Shown: piece after piece, positions 8,831 through 21,044 of the stretch
How the letters are laid out: each line of letters starts with the position of its first letter
Numbering within the stretch: position 1 is the stretch's first letter
Origin: Myoxocephalus aenaeus
Lineage: Eukaryota > Chordata > Actinopteri > Perciformes > Cottidae
Direction of reading: 5' to 3'
Assembly (NCBI GenBank): GCA_038501785.1
Contig: JBAMJR010000089.1
Coordinates: 7,469,501 to 7,533,500 of the forward strand
Length of the DNA stretch: 64,000 nucleotides
The notes under the pieces: generated by a model
The model's input: only the letters and a program-made list of their open reading frames with translations
Database searches by the model: none
Told to the model about the DNA's origin: nothing
Translations under genes and position numbers: made by a program

Positions 8831-11597
8831 TTGAGAGAAAGAATATTCCAACTGCAGAGAAAATCTTCTTCCTTCAGAAATATGTGGGAGGAGCAGCTAA
8901 AGAAGCAGTAGAAGGTTATTTCCTGATCGATTCAGAAGATTCTTATCATGCAGCATGGGACCTCCTCAAGGAACGTTATGGTGAGCCTTTTGTAATTGCC
9001 AAAGCCTTCCGAGACAAATTACATGCTTGGCCAAAATTAGCTCCTAAAGAGAGTGCAGACTTAAGAAAATTTGTGGACTTTCTACGTAGTTGTGAATTTG
9101 CTATTGATCACAATGAGAGTCTAAAGGTTCTTAATGATGATATTGAGAATCAAAAACTAGCTGCCAAACTACCCGACTGGTTAAGTATCAGATGGAACCG
9201 AAGGGCCACACAATACCAACTGGAACACAGAAGGTTCCCAAGCTTTAACTACTTTGTGACATTCTTGTCAATGGAAGCTAGTATTGCGTGCAACCCTATA
9301 ACATCGTACAATGCATTACGAGAAAGTGAACACGATAAAGCAAAGATCAAGAACCAAACCACGGTGGCCTACAAGAACCAAACTGTAGGTGCCAAGATCT
9401 TCACAACTAACACCAGTGAAAGAAACACAGTCACATGTGTGTTATGTAAGAAATTAGGATACAGTTTACACAAGTGCTTCAAATTCATTGAAAAGACAGT
9501 AGCTGATCGAGTCAAGTTTATTCAGAGTGAGAGACTGTGCTTCGGATGTGTAAGTCCTGGCCATCAATCCAAGAGCTGCAGTAACCGGATGGTCTGTGAC
9601 ACCTGCTCAAAACGTCATCCCACATGCCTACACGAAGATCGCTCAAACCAAGAACAAGAACCATCTAAAAACCTACGTTATGGCAAGGAAAGAAAGCTAC
9701 AGACAACACAACAAGACGTTATCAAGGAAACTACATCCAACAGAGTTGTGCAAGATGGCAATGCTACACAGACTTCAATGATAGTACCTGTCTATGTCTC
9801 AACGCAAAGTGATTCAAGTAAGGAAGTTCTTGTCTACGCTCTGCTAGATTCACAAAGTGATTCTTCCTTCATTCTTGAGAAAGTGGCAAACATGCTGGAT
9901 ACGAAAACGGAACAAGTGAAGCTGAAACTATCCACAATGTCGTCAAAAAAGACAATTGTACACTGTAAAAGACTCAAAGACCTACAAATAAGAGGGATAT
10001 TCTCCTATAAGAAGATCACAGTGCCAACAATGTACACTCGTGAATTTATCCCTGCTAATCAGACACACATTCCAACTTCAGAGACCGCTAAAGCATGGCC
10101 TCATTTGGAGCATCTTGCAGAACACATTGCACCGCCAAAGGAATGTGAAATTGGTATGCTAATCGGGTACAATTGCCCACAAGCGCTAATGCCTAGAGAA
10201 GTCGTATGTGGAGAAGAAAACCAACCCTTTGCTCAGAAAACAGATCTAGGTTGGAGTATAGTGAGTTATGGTGACCCACAAGAGCACTACAGTGATGCAA
10301 TTGGAGTAAGTCACCGCATCATTGTAAGGAAAGTGACACCTGAACCGAAATCAACAATCAAGCTCAAAGGTGAAGTTCACTATGTTTGCAAGACTCAGAT
10401 CAAGGAAATGTTAAGTCCAGATGATGTAATTAAGGTGCTAGAATCTGATTTCAGTGAAAGAGTTGAAGAAGATGCAACCGTCTCTCAGGAAGATCTCCAC
10501 TTCTTGACTAAGCTGAGAGAAGAAATCAAACACAAACAAGATGGTCATTATGAAATGCCCTTACCTTTCAAACAAGACAGACCAAATCTACCCAATAATA
10601 AGTCATGTGCTGTTCAGCGTCTAATCGGCTTGGAACGAAAGCTCAAGAGAGACCAGAAATACTGCTCAGACTACATGAACTTCATGAAATATATCATTGC
10701 TCGTGGTGATGCAGAGAAGGTTCCCACAGAAGAACTCAACAAACAACCAGCATGGTATATTCCCCACCACGGGGTATACCACCCTCAAAAGCCTGGGAAG
10801 ATACGTGTTGTCTTTGATTGCTCAGCAAGATTCCAAGACACGTCATTGAATGACCACCTTCTTACTGGGCCAGAGCTCACAAATACCTTGGTGGGAGTTC
10901 TCTGTAGGTTTCGCAAGGGCCCGATTGCTATTATGTGTGATGTGGAGCGAATGTTCCATCAGTTCCATGTAAGGCCGGAAGACCAAGACTACCTGAGGTT
11001 CTTATGGTGGGAGAATGGTGATCTGATGTCTCCGCCATCAACTTTCCGGATGAAAGTCCATCTGTTTGGGGCAGCCTCCTCACCCGGCTGTGCCAATTTT
11101 GGTCTCAAACATCTAGCCGTTAAAGGTCAGGATCAATTTAACCAAAACGCTGTTAAATTCATCCAAAGGAATTTTTATGTTGACGATGGACTAGTGAGTG
11201 TAACGTCTGATGCTGAGGCAATCCAACTTGTCAAGGAAGCAAGAGATCTTTGTAGTACAGGCAAGCTAAGACTACATAAGTTCATCTCCAACAGCAAGCA
11301 TGTATTGAAATCAATACCAAAAGAAGAGTGCGCTGAAAGTGTCAAAGACCTTGATATGGCTTTGGGAGAGCCGCTCATGGAGAGAGCTCTTGGAGTTCAA
11401 TGGTGCGTGTCCTCTGATGGCTTTCAGTTCAGAGTTACAGTCAAAGAACACCCATTGACCAGAAGAGGAGTACTATCAACAGTAGCTTCCATCTACGACC
11501 CACTGGGGTTTGTAGCCCCTTTCATTCTCCTGGGAAAGCAGATATTGCAACAATTGTGTCGAGACAAGGCCGGTTGGGATGAGCCACTCTCAGGACA
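8785..11597 (+). pseudogene. BEL gag C-terminus, protease and reverse transcriptase
   Basis: The frame is open from about 8785 to 11727, but coding similarity ends near 11597. In order it holds: the gag C-terminal domain (DUF1759-like); cysteine-rich knuckles (CVLC… from 9436, and CFGCVSPGHQSKSC from 9538); a retroviral-type aspartic protease of the BEL class, with 'LLDSQSDSSF' and the active Asp at 9847; and a Pao-type RT, with 'VVFDCSAR' upstream and the catalytic YVDD at 11176-11187. The frame continues into the start of the connection/RNase H region ('GWDEPLSG') and then breaks. Everything from RNase H through integrase is absent. No in-frame stop lies within this stretch, so the damage here is the deletion itself and the frameshift at its start. 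Confidence 0.9.
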
Positions 11598-11888
11598 CGG
11601 TGGAAGAAAGAGTACCTCCTTAATCTTCAGCAAAGACAGAAATGGCAAAAGGATAAGAGAAATGCGAAGATTAACGACATTGTCATCCTACAAGAGGATG
11701 GTTCTCCACGAAATCAATGGAGATTAGCTAGAGTAGCACAGGTGTACCCTAGCACTGATGGAAGAGTCAGAAAGTTAAAACTGTTAATTAGTGACTCAAC
11801 CTTAGATAACCAGGGAAAACGCACCACAAAGCCAGTCTATCTTGACAGGCCTGTACACAAGACAGTTTTACTGCTTGAAGCAGAATAA
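11598..11888 (+). pseudogene. Residual BEL pol C-terminal domain after the deletion
   Basis: In the frame beginning CGG 11598 the sequence encodes a tryptophan/lysine-rich segment followed by 'WRLARVAQVYPSTDGRVR' and 'RPVHKTVLLLEAE', ending at TAA 11886-11888. This matches the DUF5641-type domain that follows integrase in BEL/Pao polyproteins. It is out of frame with the RT block, so the deletion junction at about 11590-11598 also shifts the frame. Confidence 0.75.
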
Positions 11889-11941
11889 ATGTCATGGTTA
11901 TTTTTGTGAGATGAAATCCCAAAGATGTGATTTGGTGGGAG

Positions 11942-12447
11942 TTTAACTGCCATAAATGTTATTTGTCATTATTTAATACGTTTGTTTACTTATTATTATT
12001 TGTACAAATGTATTCTTGAATATTGATTTTGGTTTTTATTTACATGTGAGAGGAACTATTTTTGCGTCCTATGTTTGTGCTGGGACGCATTTAGATGTGA
12101 CAAGCCCCTGAAGAAAGACACGTGCAGCGGTAGTAGTTTTACTCCGCTAAAAGTTATAAGTTAAGGTTTTAATTTCTCATGTAATGTTGTTTTCCAAGTG
12201 GACCCATTTCCCTCACAGTAGTGTGCAGCCAGCGAGGTATGTTCGTTATGTTAATGTTTGTCGCGCATTCTTATGTAAATACAGTTTATCGTGTAACGTG
12301 AACGCCAACTTGTTTTTGTATGTTAAAATGTCTTTAAACAGTTCGACGGTGGATTGAAGACGGTGATGTTGACAGAGTTTAAGAATAAATCATCCATCAG
12401 TACCATAAGAACCACAAGGCGTTGTGTATTTCCTGGAGGGAGTGATA
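11942..12447 (+). repeat. 3' LTR of the BEL element
   Basis: This 506-bp LTR lacks the MITE and so records the empty site. It follows the purine tract GGTGGGAG and is followed by GTTAT (12448-12452). Differences from the 5' LTR seen by eye: CCAGCG for CAAGCG, one G fewer near 12256, and CGTTG for CGTCG near 12420. Confidence 0.9.
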
Positions 12448-12452
12448 GTTAT

Positions 12453-14575
12453 ATTAAGCATTATTGTCCATACATTGTTGATTAGTTCACTATTTAATAG
12501 TAACTTGATGGAACTTTCTGAAAAAAGAAACTTTGGAAATCCCCAAAGACAAATTATTCTGCTCTGACGCTCTAACATTATGAATAATTCATGTCCATAA
12601 TTGATTATGCTCTTGTGCATATGCATACTTAGAAAGCTGGGCTTGTTGAATAATTGGAGTGACCTCTTGCATGTTCAATGGATGTGATTGGCTCTTGTGG
12701 TAATTTTGCGTTCTCTTATACAGCCTCAAATCCATTTTGAGTGGCCTACACAGACATGCCTGGCAGCGAATGTGTGGGTTTGAATGGCTGTTGTACTTAG
12801 GTGTGCTTTTTCTCACATTAAGTAATCAACTCAACTCTGCTTTTCTTTAATCGTTACCACCACCCTCCAGAACTATTTGGGAGAGCACCCTGCTTCCTCA
12901 CAGGGATGAAACGGTCCACCTACTCTTTCTATCTCTCCCACTCACCCTCTAAAACCTTGACCAAAGGCAGTAAGGGCTGCTCGGGCCCTCTGGGCTTTGT
13001 CAGCCAGCTCCTGGCTCCCACATTACAGACAGTCCAGTGTTTTCCTAGTACTGCCCTGTGGGCAGAGATGCTAATTTGAAGTGTTGCTGGATGAGACAGC
13101 TCTGTGAGAATATAAGGCGTAGTCCACAGAGAAGGATTTATAATGCCTCCATGCTTTAATGCTGCTCTATCACATGCGCAAACGTGGGAGCTGGTTTTAG
13201 AAAATGTTTTAATGCCTGTGCAGTCTGTAATGATAAGCCTAATAAAGGAAGCAGACTTTTACATGCCGAAATTAGACAAACTGTGTTTCACTGAGATTCA
13301 CGGAACTGATGAGCTAAAGATGGCTGTGTCTCCAGGCTATATCTTACACAGTCTCAGAAATTCAACCAAAATAAGTAAATATTTCAGATTAAAACATTGC
13401 TTTTTGATACAATTTCCTGTTATAACTCAGATGTATGAAAGTTGGTGTACTCTATCTAAGCTACCCTCAGGTGTTAAAATATATCATACAAACAAAAGAC
13501 TGCAGCAGGATTTATGAGAGAAACTCCTCTATAACTTTTCTGTCTATATTAAGTGAGTAATGGCATTGCCCTAGTTTTCCGAAAGTGTTTTATTGTTGCA
13601 GACACCAAAGAATATGTTCTCTTTCCTAACCACGAATGCAATGAATTCAATGGTGAGAATACAGGCTAATAGGAGAAGTGCCCTAGTCTATTAGTTTATA
13701 TCAGCAATGTGAGGAGAACATATTGTGACATATTAGATATGAAACTTACTAGGTGGTTAACTCAGCTCTTCCAGGAAACGGCATACAACCCCTGGTGAAA
13801 CCACAAATTAAAATCTTTAAGCTTTGGTTCTCATCATATTAATCAAGCGAGATATAATGTGTTAACCAGGGAGTTTTAGAGGAGCTTTCAGGATTTTCTT
13901 TCCTTCGTGCATAGGCAGGCTACTTCCCCTGCTTTCAGTCTTCATGTTAAGCTAAGATATTCAACTGCTGGATCTAGATTTATGTATTAAGCACCGTCTT
14001 GGAATATTACCCCCTCCCAAGCTTCAGGATTTAAAAAAAAATAGTTTTACCCAAAATAATCCTCTCGTGTCGTCGTAGATTTATGCTCACAGAATCCCCG
14101 GTGAATTCTCATGCCAGGTAATATGGCAGGTGTCTTGACATGACAAATTCGACATCAGAGAAACTTTGATTTTGTTTGAGCACTAAGCATCGTTGATGTA
14201 AACACAGAGTCCACCTCCTCTCGTCCCACCGGAGAACTGGACTCGGTCCTGCGGTCCGCCAGTCAAGTGCACAGTGATCCTAAATGCCACGATGAAGCCA
14301 GGTCTCTGTCAGGATATGGGCATAACAGTCACTAATCTCCCATTGCTGGGTTAGCCTGAAGTCTTACTTCATCCGTCTTATTTTCCTGGGAGCGGACATC
14401 AGCCAAAAGTTGGCTGGCTTTCATCCCGGCTGTCCTCCCTCTCCTACTAGGGCTTTGGGTGGTGTTTGGTCTGGCTGGGTGTTTGGAAGATGCCGTGGGT
14501 GGTAATCATGTCAAGGGTCGCTGCACTTTATCCAGTCCCCACGCTTCCTTTTCCAATGTTGACGAGTGCATCTCT
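12453..14575. other. Unassigned sequence; part of a dispersed repeat near 14.15-14.26 kb
   Basis: No exon with convincing splice signals or conserved domain was recognised. About 14,150-14,250 (CATCAGAGAAAC…CCTCCTCTCGTCCCACC) is similar to 60,480-60,580, so a dispersed repeat of unknown class is present. Confidence 0.4.
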
Positions 14576-15349
14576 GTCATATGCAGTGGTGTATAGTAAC
14601 AAAGTAGAAATACTTTGTAACTGTACTTAAGTCGTTTTTTTTTTATATCTGTACTCTACTATTTATATTTGTTAACTTTTACTTTTACTTCACTACATTT
14701 TGCAAAGAAAACTGATACTGGTAGCACTTTATAATAACTACACACTTTTTAGCATTAGTAAAGCATGAATAAACACTGAATTCATCATTTATAAAGCATT
14801 ATTCCAACATACGTAACTCATTCATAAACACAGTTATAAATTTGTCATTCATAATTAATAAGCTTGGGTTTCATACTTTATAAATGATGAATTCCCCGTT
14901 TGTAAATGAAGTATTCAGGACTTATAGATGATTAATCAGATCATTTGTAAAGTGTTAGTAAATGATAAAAACAATGCTGCAATTCATGATGAATTCAAGT
15001 AGTTACTACTCGTTAATTCAGTAGTTACTAACCATTTGTTAAGTATTAGTTAAGCTTGTTCTGTGACCTAATCTAAAGTGTAGACTATCTATGCTTTACA
15101 AAGCATTAATAAATGTCATGATGAATTCAGTAGTTACTAGTTAGTTAAGTATGTTCAATTTAACTGAGACTTCTGCTAGCGTTGAAGCAGTTGCTCAAAG
15201 CTAGCAGAAGTCTCAGTTATCTTCTCAACAGAAAAGGGAAATAGATAATATGTAGCTATGTGCCAACAAACTATGAAACACTTGTGCCACTGACGGGCAT
15301 GGCCCCCTAGCACCATCATATTAATGTTCTTTATCACTTTGTGTTGTGT

Positions 15350-15732
15350 AGGGTGACCAGATTTGAGTTTGTGAAAAAGAGGACGCTCCGGGGGGGGGGG
15401 GGGGAGGAGGGAGGAGGGAGAGAGGGAGGAGGAGGACACCTCGTCGCAGGGGGGGGGGGGGGGGGGGGAGGTAGCAGTAGTGTGTAGCATGCCATGAACT
15501 TACATTACATTTACGTTGAGATCGGTCGACCAATGACAGTTCTCTCTACAGTCAGAGCTTGCGCAAGAACGTGGAGCGTGGGGGAGATACCATTTCCAAA
15601 ACTTGTAAGGGGGTAATAACTATTTTCCCGGACGTAGCAAAATCCCGGACGTTTTTGGAATCCCTGCCGGACGCTTTTTTTAAGTCTCAAAAAGAGGACA
15701 TGTCCGGGAAAAAGAGGACGTCTGGTCACCCT
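15350..15732. mobile_element. Inverted copy of the AGGGTGACCAG MITE
   Basis: This is the reverse-complement relative of 6620-6992. It has only one copy of the 64-bp unit duplicated there, and expanded G-runs (about 15390-15404 and 15449-15468). Its left end falls exactly at AGGGTGACCAG; its right end continues into BEL LTR sequence. Confidence 0.9.
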
Positions 15733-15849
15733 ATTTTAACATACAAAAACAAGTTGGCGTTCACGTTACACGATAAACTGTATTTACATAAGAATGCGCG
15801 ACAAACCATTAACATAACGAACATACCTCGCTTGCTGCACACTACTGTG
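15733..15849 (-). repeat. 117-bp BEL LTR fragment, identical to 6503-6619
   Basis: Read on the minus strand, the fragment matches 5' LTR positions 6503-6619 at every base compared by eye, including sites where the 3' LTR differs. It is joined to the MITE exactly as in the 5' LTR. Confidence 0.92.
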
Positions 15850-16989
15850 TCTATTTCCCTTTTCTGTTGAGAAGATAACTGAGACTTCTGCTAGCTTTGA
15901 GCCACTACAGTGGCTCAAAGCTAGCAGAAGTCTCAGTTACAGAACATACTTAACTAATACTTAACTAACTAGTAGTAACTACTAAATTAATGAGTAGTAA
16001 CTACTGAATTCATGAATGACATTTATTAATGCTTTGTAAAGCATAGATAGTCTAAACTTCAGATTAGGTCACAGAACAAGCTTAACTAATACTTAACAAA
16101 CGGTTAGTAACTACTGAATTAACGAGTAGTAACTACTTGAATTCATCATGAATTGCAGCATTGTTTTTATCATTTACTAACACTTTACAAATGATCGTAT
16201 TAATCATCTATAAGTCCTGAATACTTAATTTACAAACGGGGAATTCATCATTTATAAAGTATGAAACCCAAGCTTATTAATCAAGAATGAAACATTTCTA
16301 ACTGTTTATGAATGAGTTACTAATGAGTATTCATGTTGGAATAATGCTTTATAAATGATGAATTCAGTGTTTATTCATGCTTTACTAATGCTAAAAAGTG
16401 TGTAGTTATTATAGTGCTACCCTGATACTTTTCCTCTGATACATGTGTCAAGATGTTCCGTCTGAGGTTACGCAAGGACGGATGTATCTGGTCATTTTTC
16501 AAAATAAAACATCTTTCTGGACCGCTACCCGGCGGAATGAGCATACTTATAAACGCACTGTTACAACGCCTTCATAGTGTCATATTGCTTTTTCGAGAGT
16601 TATGATGATAAGTTCATAGTAGATGCAAAAGTATACTTATGCACAATATATTATGTTGAACATTGTTGCTCCTGGATGGATCACAGCCAACCCAATTATT
16701 TTCAACCAAACTCCTTTTGACCTTGGTCATGGTGGTCACAGCAAATAATAATCCTCATAATTCTCAAAATTCTGACCCTTTGCTATTTTATTAAAATAAT
16801 TTACTTGCATTTTTACTTTCAATACTTAAGCACATTTAATATCAGAAAATTACTTTTGATACTTAAGAAAGTACTTTAAGACCTTTACTCAAGTAGTATT
16901 CTAATAGGTGATTTTCACTTTTACTGTGAGGTATCTTTACTTTTACTCAAGTATAGATTTTGGGTACTTTATACACCATTGGTCATATG

Positions 16990-18663
16990 CCGTATGTGCT
17001 CCGGTAATAAAGACAACAAATTACAATAAAAATGTGGCAAAAACTGAGGTAAACTGACTTTACCTTGCTGAAAAACTGCAGGCCCAGTATTCTGATCTAA
17101 TCCTCTTTAAAGATTAGCAAGCAGAGTAATAGACATCTACCAAAGAGCAAATAAACAAGTAGGGATTTGGAAAAGTGAGACAAGACCTCAAATTAAGCCC
17201 TATCTGTTAAAGCAGACTGACTGATGTAGATAAAGTCCAAGACTTTAACCTGAGCCCAGTACACATATCACACTGGCCCAGTAAGCCGCTCAATACTCAA
17301 CAGGCTTGTACTAACACATGATGGGAATCTGAAGAGGTCAGAAATCGAAGGAAAATGGAAGTGTCAGCCGTCGACAACACAGTTAATCTCTGCTGTATTC
17401 ACTTTGCTTGAAGCACTTTGTTGACCTGGCCACGGATAACAATGGATGGACGTATGGATGGACTTTGTTCTGCCTTTGCATCTGGTGTGTGCTGTGCTCC
17501 CTTATCAGTAGTAGCTCTGTTATCAGTTGTATCGTCGGCCTGTAGCGCGTGGAGACCACCATGCGTTGTCGGTCCACAGCTCCTAAGTTATCTCCGGATG
17601 GATCCAAGGTCATTGCATGCCCACTGTGTGGTATCCACCTTGTGCTTCTCACTCTCGTTTGAAGACTTGGATGCGTTTCTTAGTTTTTCGTGCTATAGAG
17701 CAGCAGAGGAGGCAGAATACCTTGTGTGCTCTTTGCGCGCATATTTGGCACAGATATAGGCTTTTGTTATTCACTCATGTAATCATTTGTTTGTAAGCTT
17801 TGCCAGCTCAGCTCAGGGCAAGCTGTTGTCATGGCAACACCTGTCCCTTCGGATTATAGAGGCTGCCACTGCAGCCAATTCAGCAAAGGGATTTTAGCTG
17901 CCTGCTAACATTTACAGCTGTTTTACCGCATCTTCTTGGTAGAAAATTGATGGAACAAAAACTAACAAAAAGTTGTTTGGCCGGATGTGCATACGCTGTC
18001 CAGTCTGTGGGGTCATGAGAGGTGGACCGTATTTTAATTAGGGGCCCCTGCACCAATAATTTGAGGTTTATGTGGATGTTTAATGAGAAAAAGCAGCAGA
18101 GCAACATTTCGGCCCCTGACACTTCTAGGTGTGTTCGCCCTGTGGGATGAGTGTGCAACCTTTGATGATCAGTCACTTGATCAAAAGACTTAACAGTGCA
18201 AGACGCTGTACCTCCTTTCCTGCATTTAGAAGATTAAAATCATACATCTATCATGTTACATCATCTAATCGGGTATTGTATAGCAACCAGACATGTACTA
18301 ACTAGCATTTCCAAGAAAACACAGACGGAGATTAGAGGATGTGTGTTTGTATTTGTGAAAGCGAGAGAGAATGTTCAGTGGGTTTATTTCATTGTGAAAT
18401 AATAATTACAATACTGGGTGCAGCATGCGCTCTATCATCTGTTTCTGTACCAGTCACGTGTCAATAAGTTAAGCGTTAATTTATACTGTCCTGGAAAAAC
18501 AACGGATTTGGAAGTCTGTGTGCAGCGAGTTGATGCATTTAAAAACAATGCTTGTCACTCAATAAACACACGCGTCTAGAGTACTTAATCTCATGCATAT
18601 TCAATGAGGAGGTATTAAAACGTGCTCACTCATATTAGCGCTGTGTGCTGTTTCTATTTTTAG
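16990..18663. other. Unassigned sequence
   Basis: No supported gene. Open frames at 17383-17759 and 17880-18176 lack motifs and flanking splice logic. Confidence 0.35.
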
Positions 18664-18773
18664 ATCCTCCTTCGACTGTTTCTGGCTCCGCACGTGAGGC
18701 TTTGGGAATGTCAACAGAAGGCTGCAGATAACAAGATGGAAAATTGTGAAATGTCAGAGATGACAGAGCTGCT
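18664..18773 (+). CDS. Candidate 5' coding exon (unknown gene)
   Basis: A pyrimidine-rich tract ending TTTCTATTTTTAG precedes 18664, and a strong donor GTGAGTAT follows 18773, bounding a 110-bp exon. It contains ATG 18736 in a good context (A at -3, G at +4) and an open frame MENCEMSEMTELL that continues across the donor. If real, the first 72 bases are 5' UTR and the protein starts here, with later exons elsewhere. I do not recognise the protein. A chance splice-site pair in non-coding DNA is the main alternative. Confidence 0.33.
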
Positions 18774-21040
18774 GTGAGTATCTATGTGCATTTTTTTCAA
18801 AAGGTTGTCACCATGATTAGCGTCAGGCTTAGAGGTGAAACGTTGGCCTTTTGCCTGTCAGGCAAAGGCATGGTTATTTAGGTTTAATGCTCCTTTTACC
18901 CCGGGAGATGATTTGGGGGAACGCTGATGCTATTTATAGTATAGTATAGTCATGTGTGGAGCGAAAGAGACAAAAAAGAGAGAGACATGCTGAGTGATGG
19001 GGGATATGAGTGCCTTAGCTCATTAGCAAGATGTAAAACTTTGGTAAGTATATGGGGGTTTGAATACCAGACTTTGTCTCGCCTTTACTTTATGGGAAAT
19101 ATCTATTTTTACAGTGGCGTAATGAGCCTTTCTCTCAGCACAGGTGTGAAATGAGGCTGTACATCTTGAGTGTTACAATAAAATATCTTAAAAGTCTTTA
19201 AATGTTTTATTTATTAATAATAAAACATTTTATCACAATATAAGTCAGGGGAGTCTGCAAATGGGATGAGATAATTATCTTCGCCAACACGGTTCAGTTT
19301 TCTTGTCCCTCTCTTAGCAGGACATTTAAAGCTTCACTAATCAATAATTAATTAAATTATCACCAACTCTGCAGTTACGTAAGCTCTTCAGAGTCTATAA
19401 CGTCTTTCAGTCCCATTACTTTTCTTTTCTTGCATTTTCACTCCTCATGAACTCTAGCGGCAGGCAGCTGTTTTTTTAGGAAAAGCTCTTAGAAATCCAC
19501 TGCCCAGCTTCAAATGGCTGACAGACAAAATGTAAAACTAGCTGGTGAACATAGTGGCGAATAAAACGTCTACTGAGATGGATAGTTCAGTCAGGAGTTG
19601 GTGGAGACCAAAAATGAACTAAAAGATTAAACTTGCATTTGGTCAGAAACAGGACTCTGTATGATTTGTTATTGTTATCTGTTATGTAATAATTACTTAT
19701 GTGATGATATAAAGGGGTGTGACCTGTACGTAGGGTCGGGACGTGAGAGGACGTTACTTTCCATGTCAGTGATTGTCTATTTTAAAAAGAACTGTGTATA
19801 TAAAAATATTTCTAACCAGTCTGTGTTTTAACACTGGCCGTGTTGCTAGCTAGCTTAGCAACATTTCCACTGACAGTAAGGCACAATGCAAACACACTGC
19901 TAAATGTAATGTTAGTCTATGTTTTCAGCATAACTAATAATAGCATGAATGCAATACCATAATTAAATGTTCTTTTTTTTCCTATTATGTCAAATGTGTT
20001 TCTCTACTGACCCTTTACAGTAAAATCACAGAACCCTTTACAGTAAAAATCTATTATTCAGAGTCCTGGAGCTCTTGGCTCATCCTGATCTTATTTGCAT
20101 CAGCTTTGTCTTTGCATTGTACTTGTCCTCCATCTTTAGCTCAACATGTAGAACACTGCTGAACTTATCCAGTGTTGTGTGTCGTATGTGGAGAACAGGC
20201 GAGTGCATCCGCTCAGGATCCAGCAATCAGCCGAACATTTCACTGGCCCATTGTTTCTTCCAATCCTCCCAATTGCCACTTCGCTGGAACTGGGGCTTTC
20301 GGAATTCATTTAGTCTGAATATTGGTTTCTAATGCACGTAAGGATGTTGTTGTCCCAGTGATAGCACTGAAGCAATTCCAGGCCAAATGAAGAAATTGTA
20401 TTGTGTCGCAGCTCTCTCGGGAGGTCAAAAGCTCATTTTTTCCATTATATCTGATGGTTGTCCTCCATTGTTAAAATACTGTAACTAGATATTTGTTTGG
20501 TATTAAAGCTACGATTGTACCGAAACTGATTTCAGGTTATGATCTGATTTGTCAGACTCTTGTGAAATCTGATCCAATACATGCAGCAAGTAACATTGGT
20601 AAAATGGTTATATTCGCTCATTTAAGACATGGCATACTTTGGTTAGGATAAAGGTCAAACTTTCTGTATAATAATCAAGTATGACTTTTCAGATCAGAGA
20701 TTAGATACATTGTCATCTGACTATAGTACTGGGTTATTTGGGATTTTTAGCCCATTCAGCACTCAAAATGATTGCTGACCATCTGCCAAAGCACGCCCTA
20801 AGCAACTCACTGCCTTGCTTCAAAACAGCCACACAGTCATTTCACTGCATTGTGCAAACCGAGTTGGAGAGACCTGAAACGGCCTTTTTGGAAATCCATC
20901 TCAGTAAACATTTCATGGCATCATTGTCTTATCAAACCGACATTATGGTGCAAACAAACTCTGTCCTCGCTTTCAAGTTCACAACAACGTATATGATTTG
21001 AGAGACCGCTATCTGTTCTGCAGCTGACTCTGAAATGTCA
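18774..21040. other. Unassigned sequence, possibly intronic
   Basis: No gene, RNA or repeat could be supported. Short open frames at 20075-20332 and 20738-21001 carry no recognisable domain. Confidence 0.35.
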
Positions 21041-21044
21041 GGTG

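Larger units (their letters stand above)
6231..12447 (+). mobile_element. BEL/Pao LTR retrotransposon, internally deleted
   Basis: Two direct repeats (6231-7118 and 11942-12447) flank a gag-pol region with BEL/Pao signatures: a coiled-coil gag, C-rich knuckles, a DUF1758-type protease and a Pao-type RT with YVDD. The 5-bp target duplication GTTAT flanks it at 6226-6230 and 12448-12452. A purine tract (GGTGGGAG) abuts the 3' LTR. The LTRs differ at only a few positions once the MITE is removed. Most of RNase H and all of integrase are missing, and gag carries a nonsense codon and a frameshift, so this copy could have moved only with proteins supplied by others. Confidence 0.92.
14720..16421. 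mobile_element. Long-armed foldback transposon, 8-bp TSD
   Basis: Arms of roughly 500 bp (14720-15245 and 15851-16421) are inverted copies with small differences. They begin GGTAGCAC and end GTGCTACC. CTGATACT is duplicated at 14712-14719 and 16422-16429. Each arm ends inward in its own small hairpin (AACTGAGACTTCTGCTAGC…) followed by ATCTTCTCAACAGAAAAGGG or its complement. The centre is about 100 bp of unknown sequence plus the captured block 15350-15849. The 8-bp duplication fits hAT or P-like integration. No coding sequence was found. Confidence 0.85.
14584..16981. mobile_element. hAT-like element carrying a nested foldback element
   Basis: The termini are CAGTGGTGTATAGTAC-like at the left and …TATACACCATTG at the right, flanked by the 8-bp duplication GTCATATG (14576-14583, 16982-16989). 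The subterminal sequence is made of TACTTTTACT/AAGTA words on both sides, common in fish hAT-type non-autonomous elements. No transposase is present. About 1.7 kb of the interior is a later insertion (14720-16421). Confidence 0.8.
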
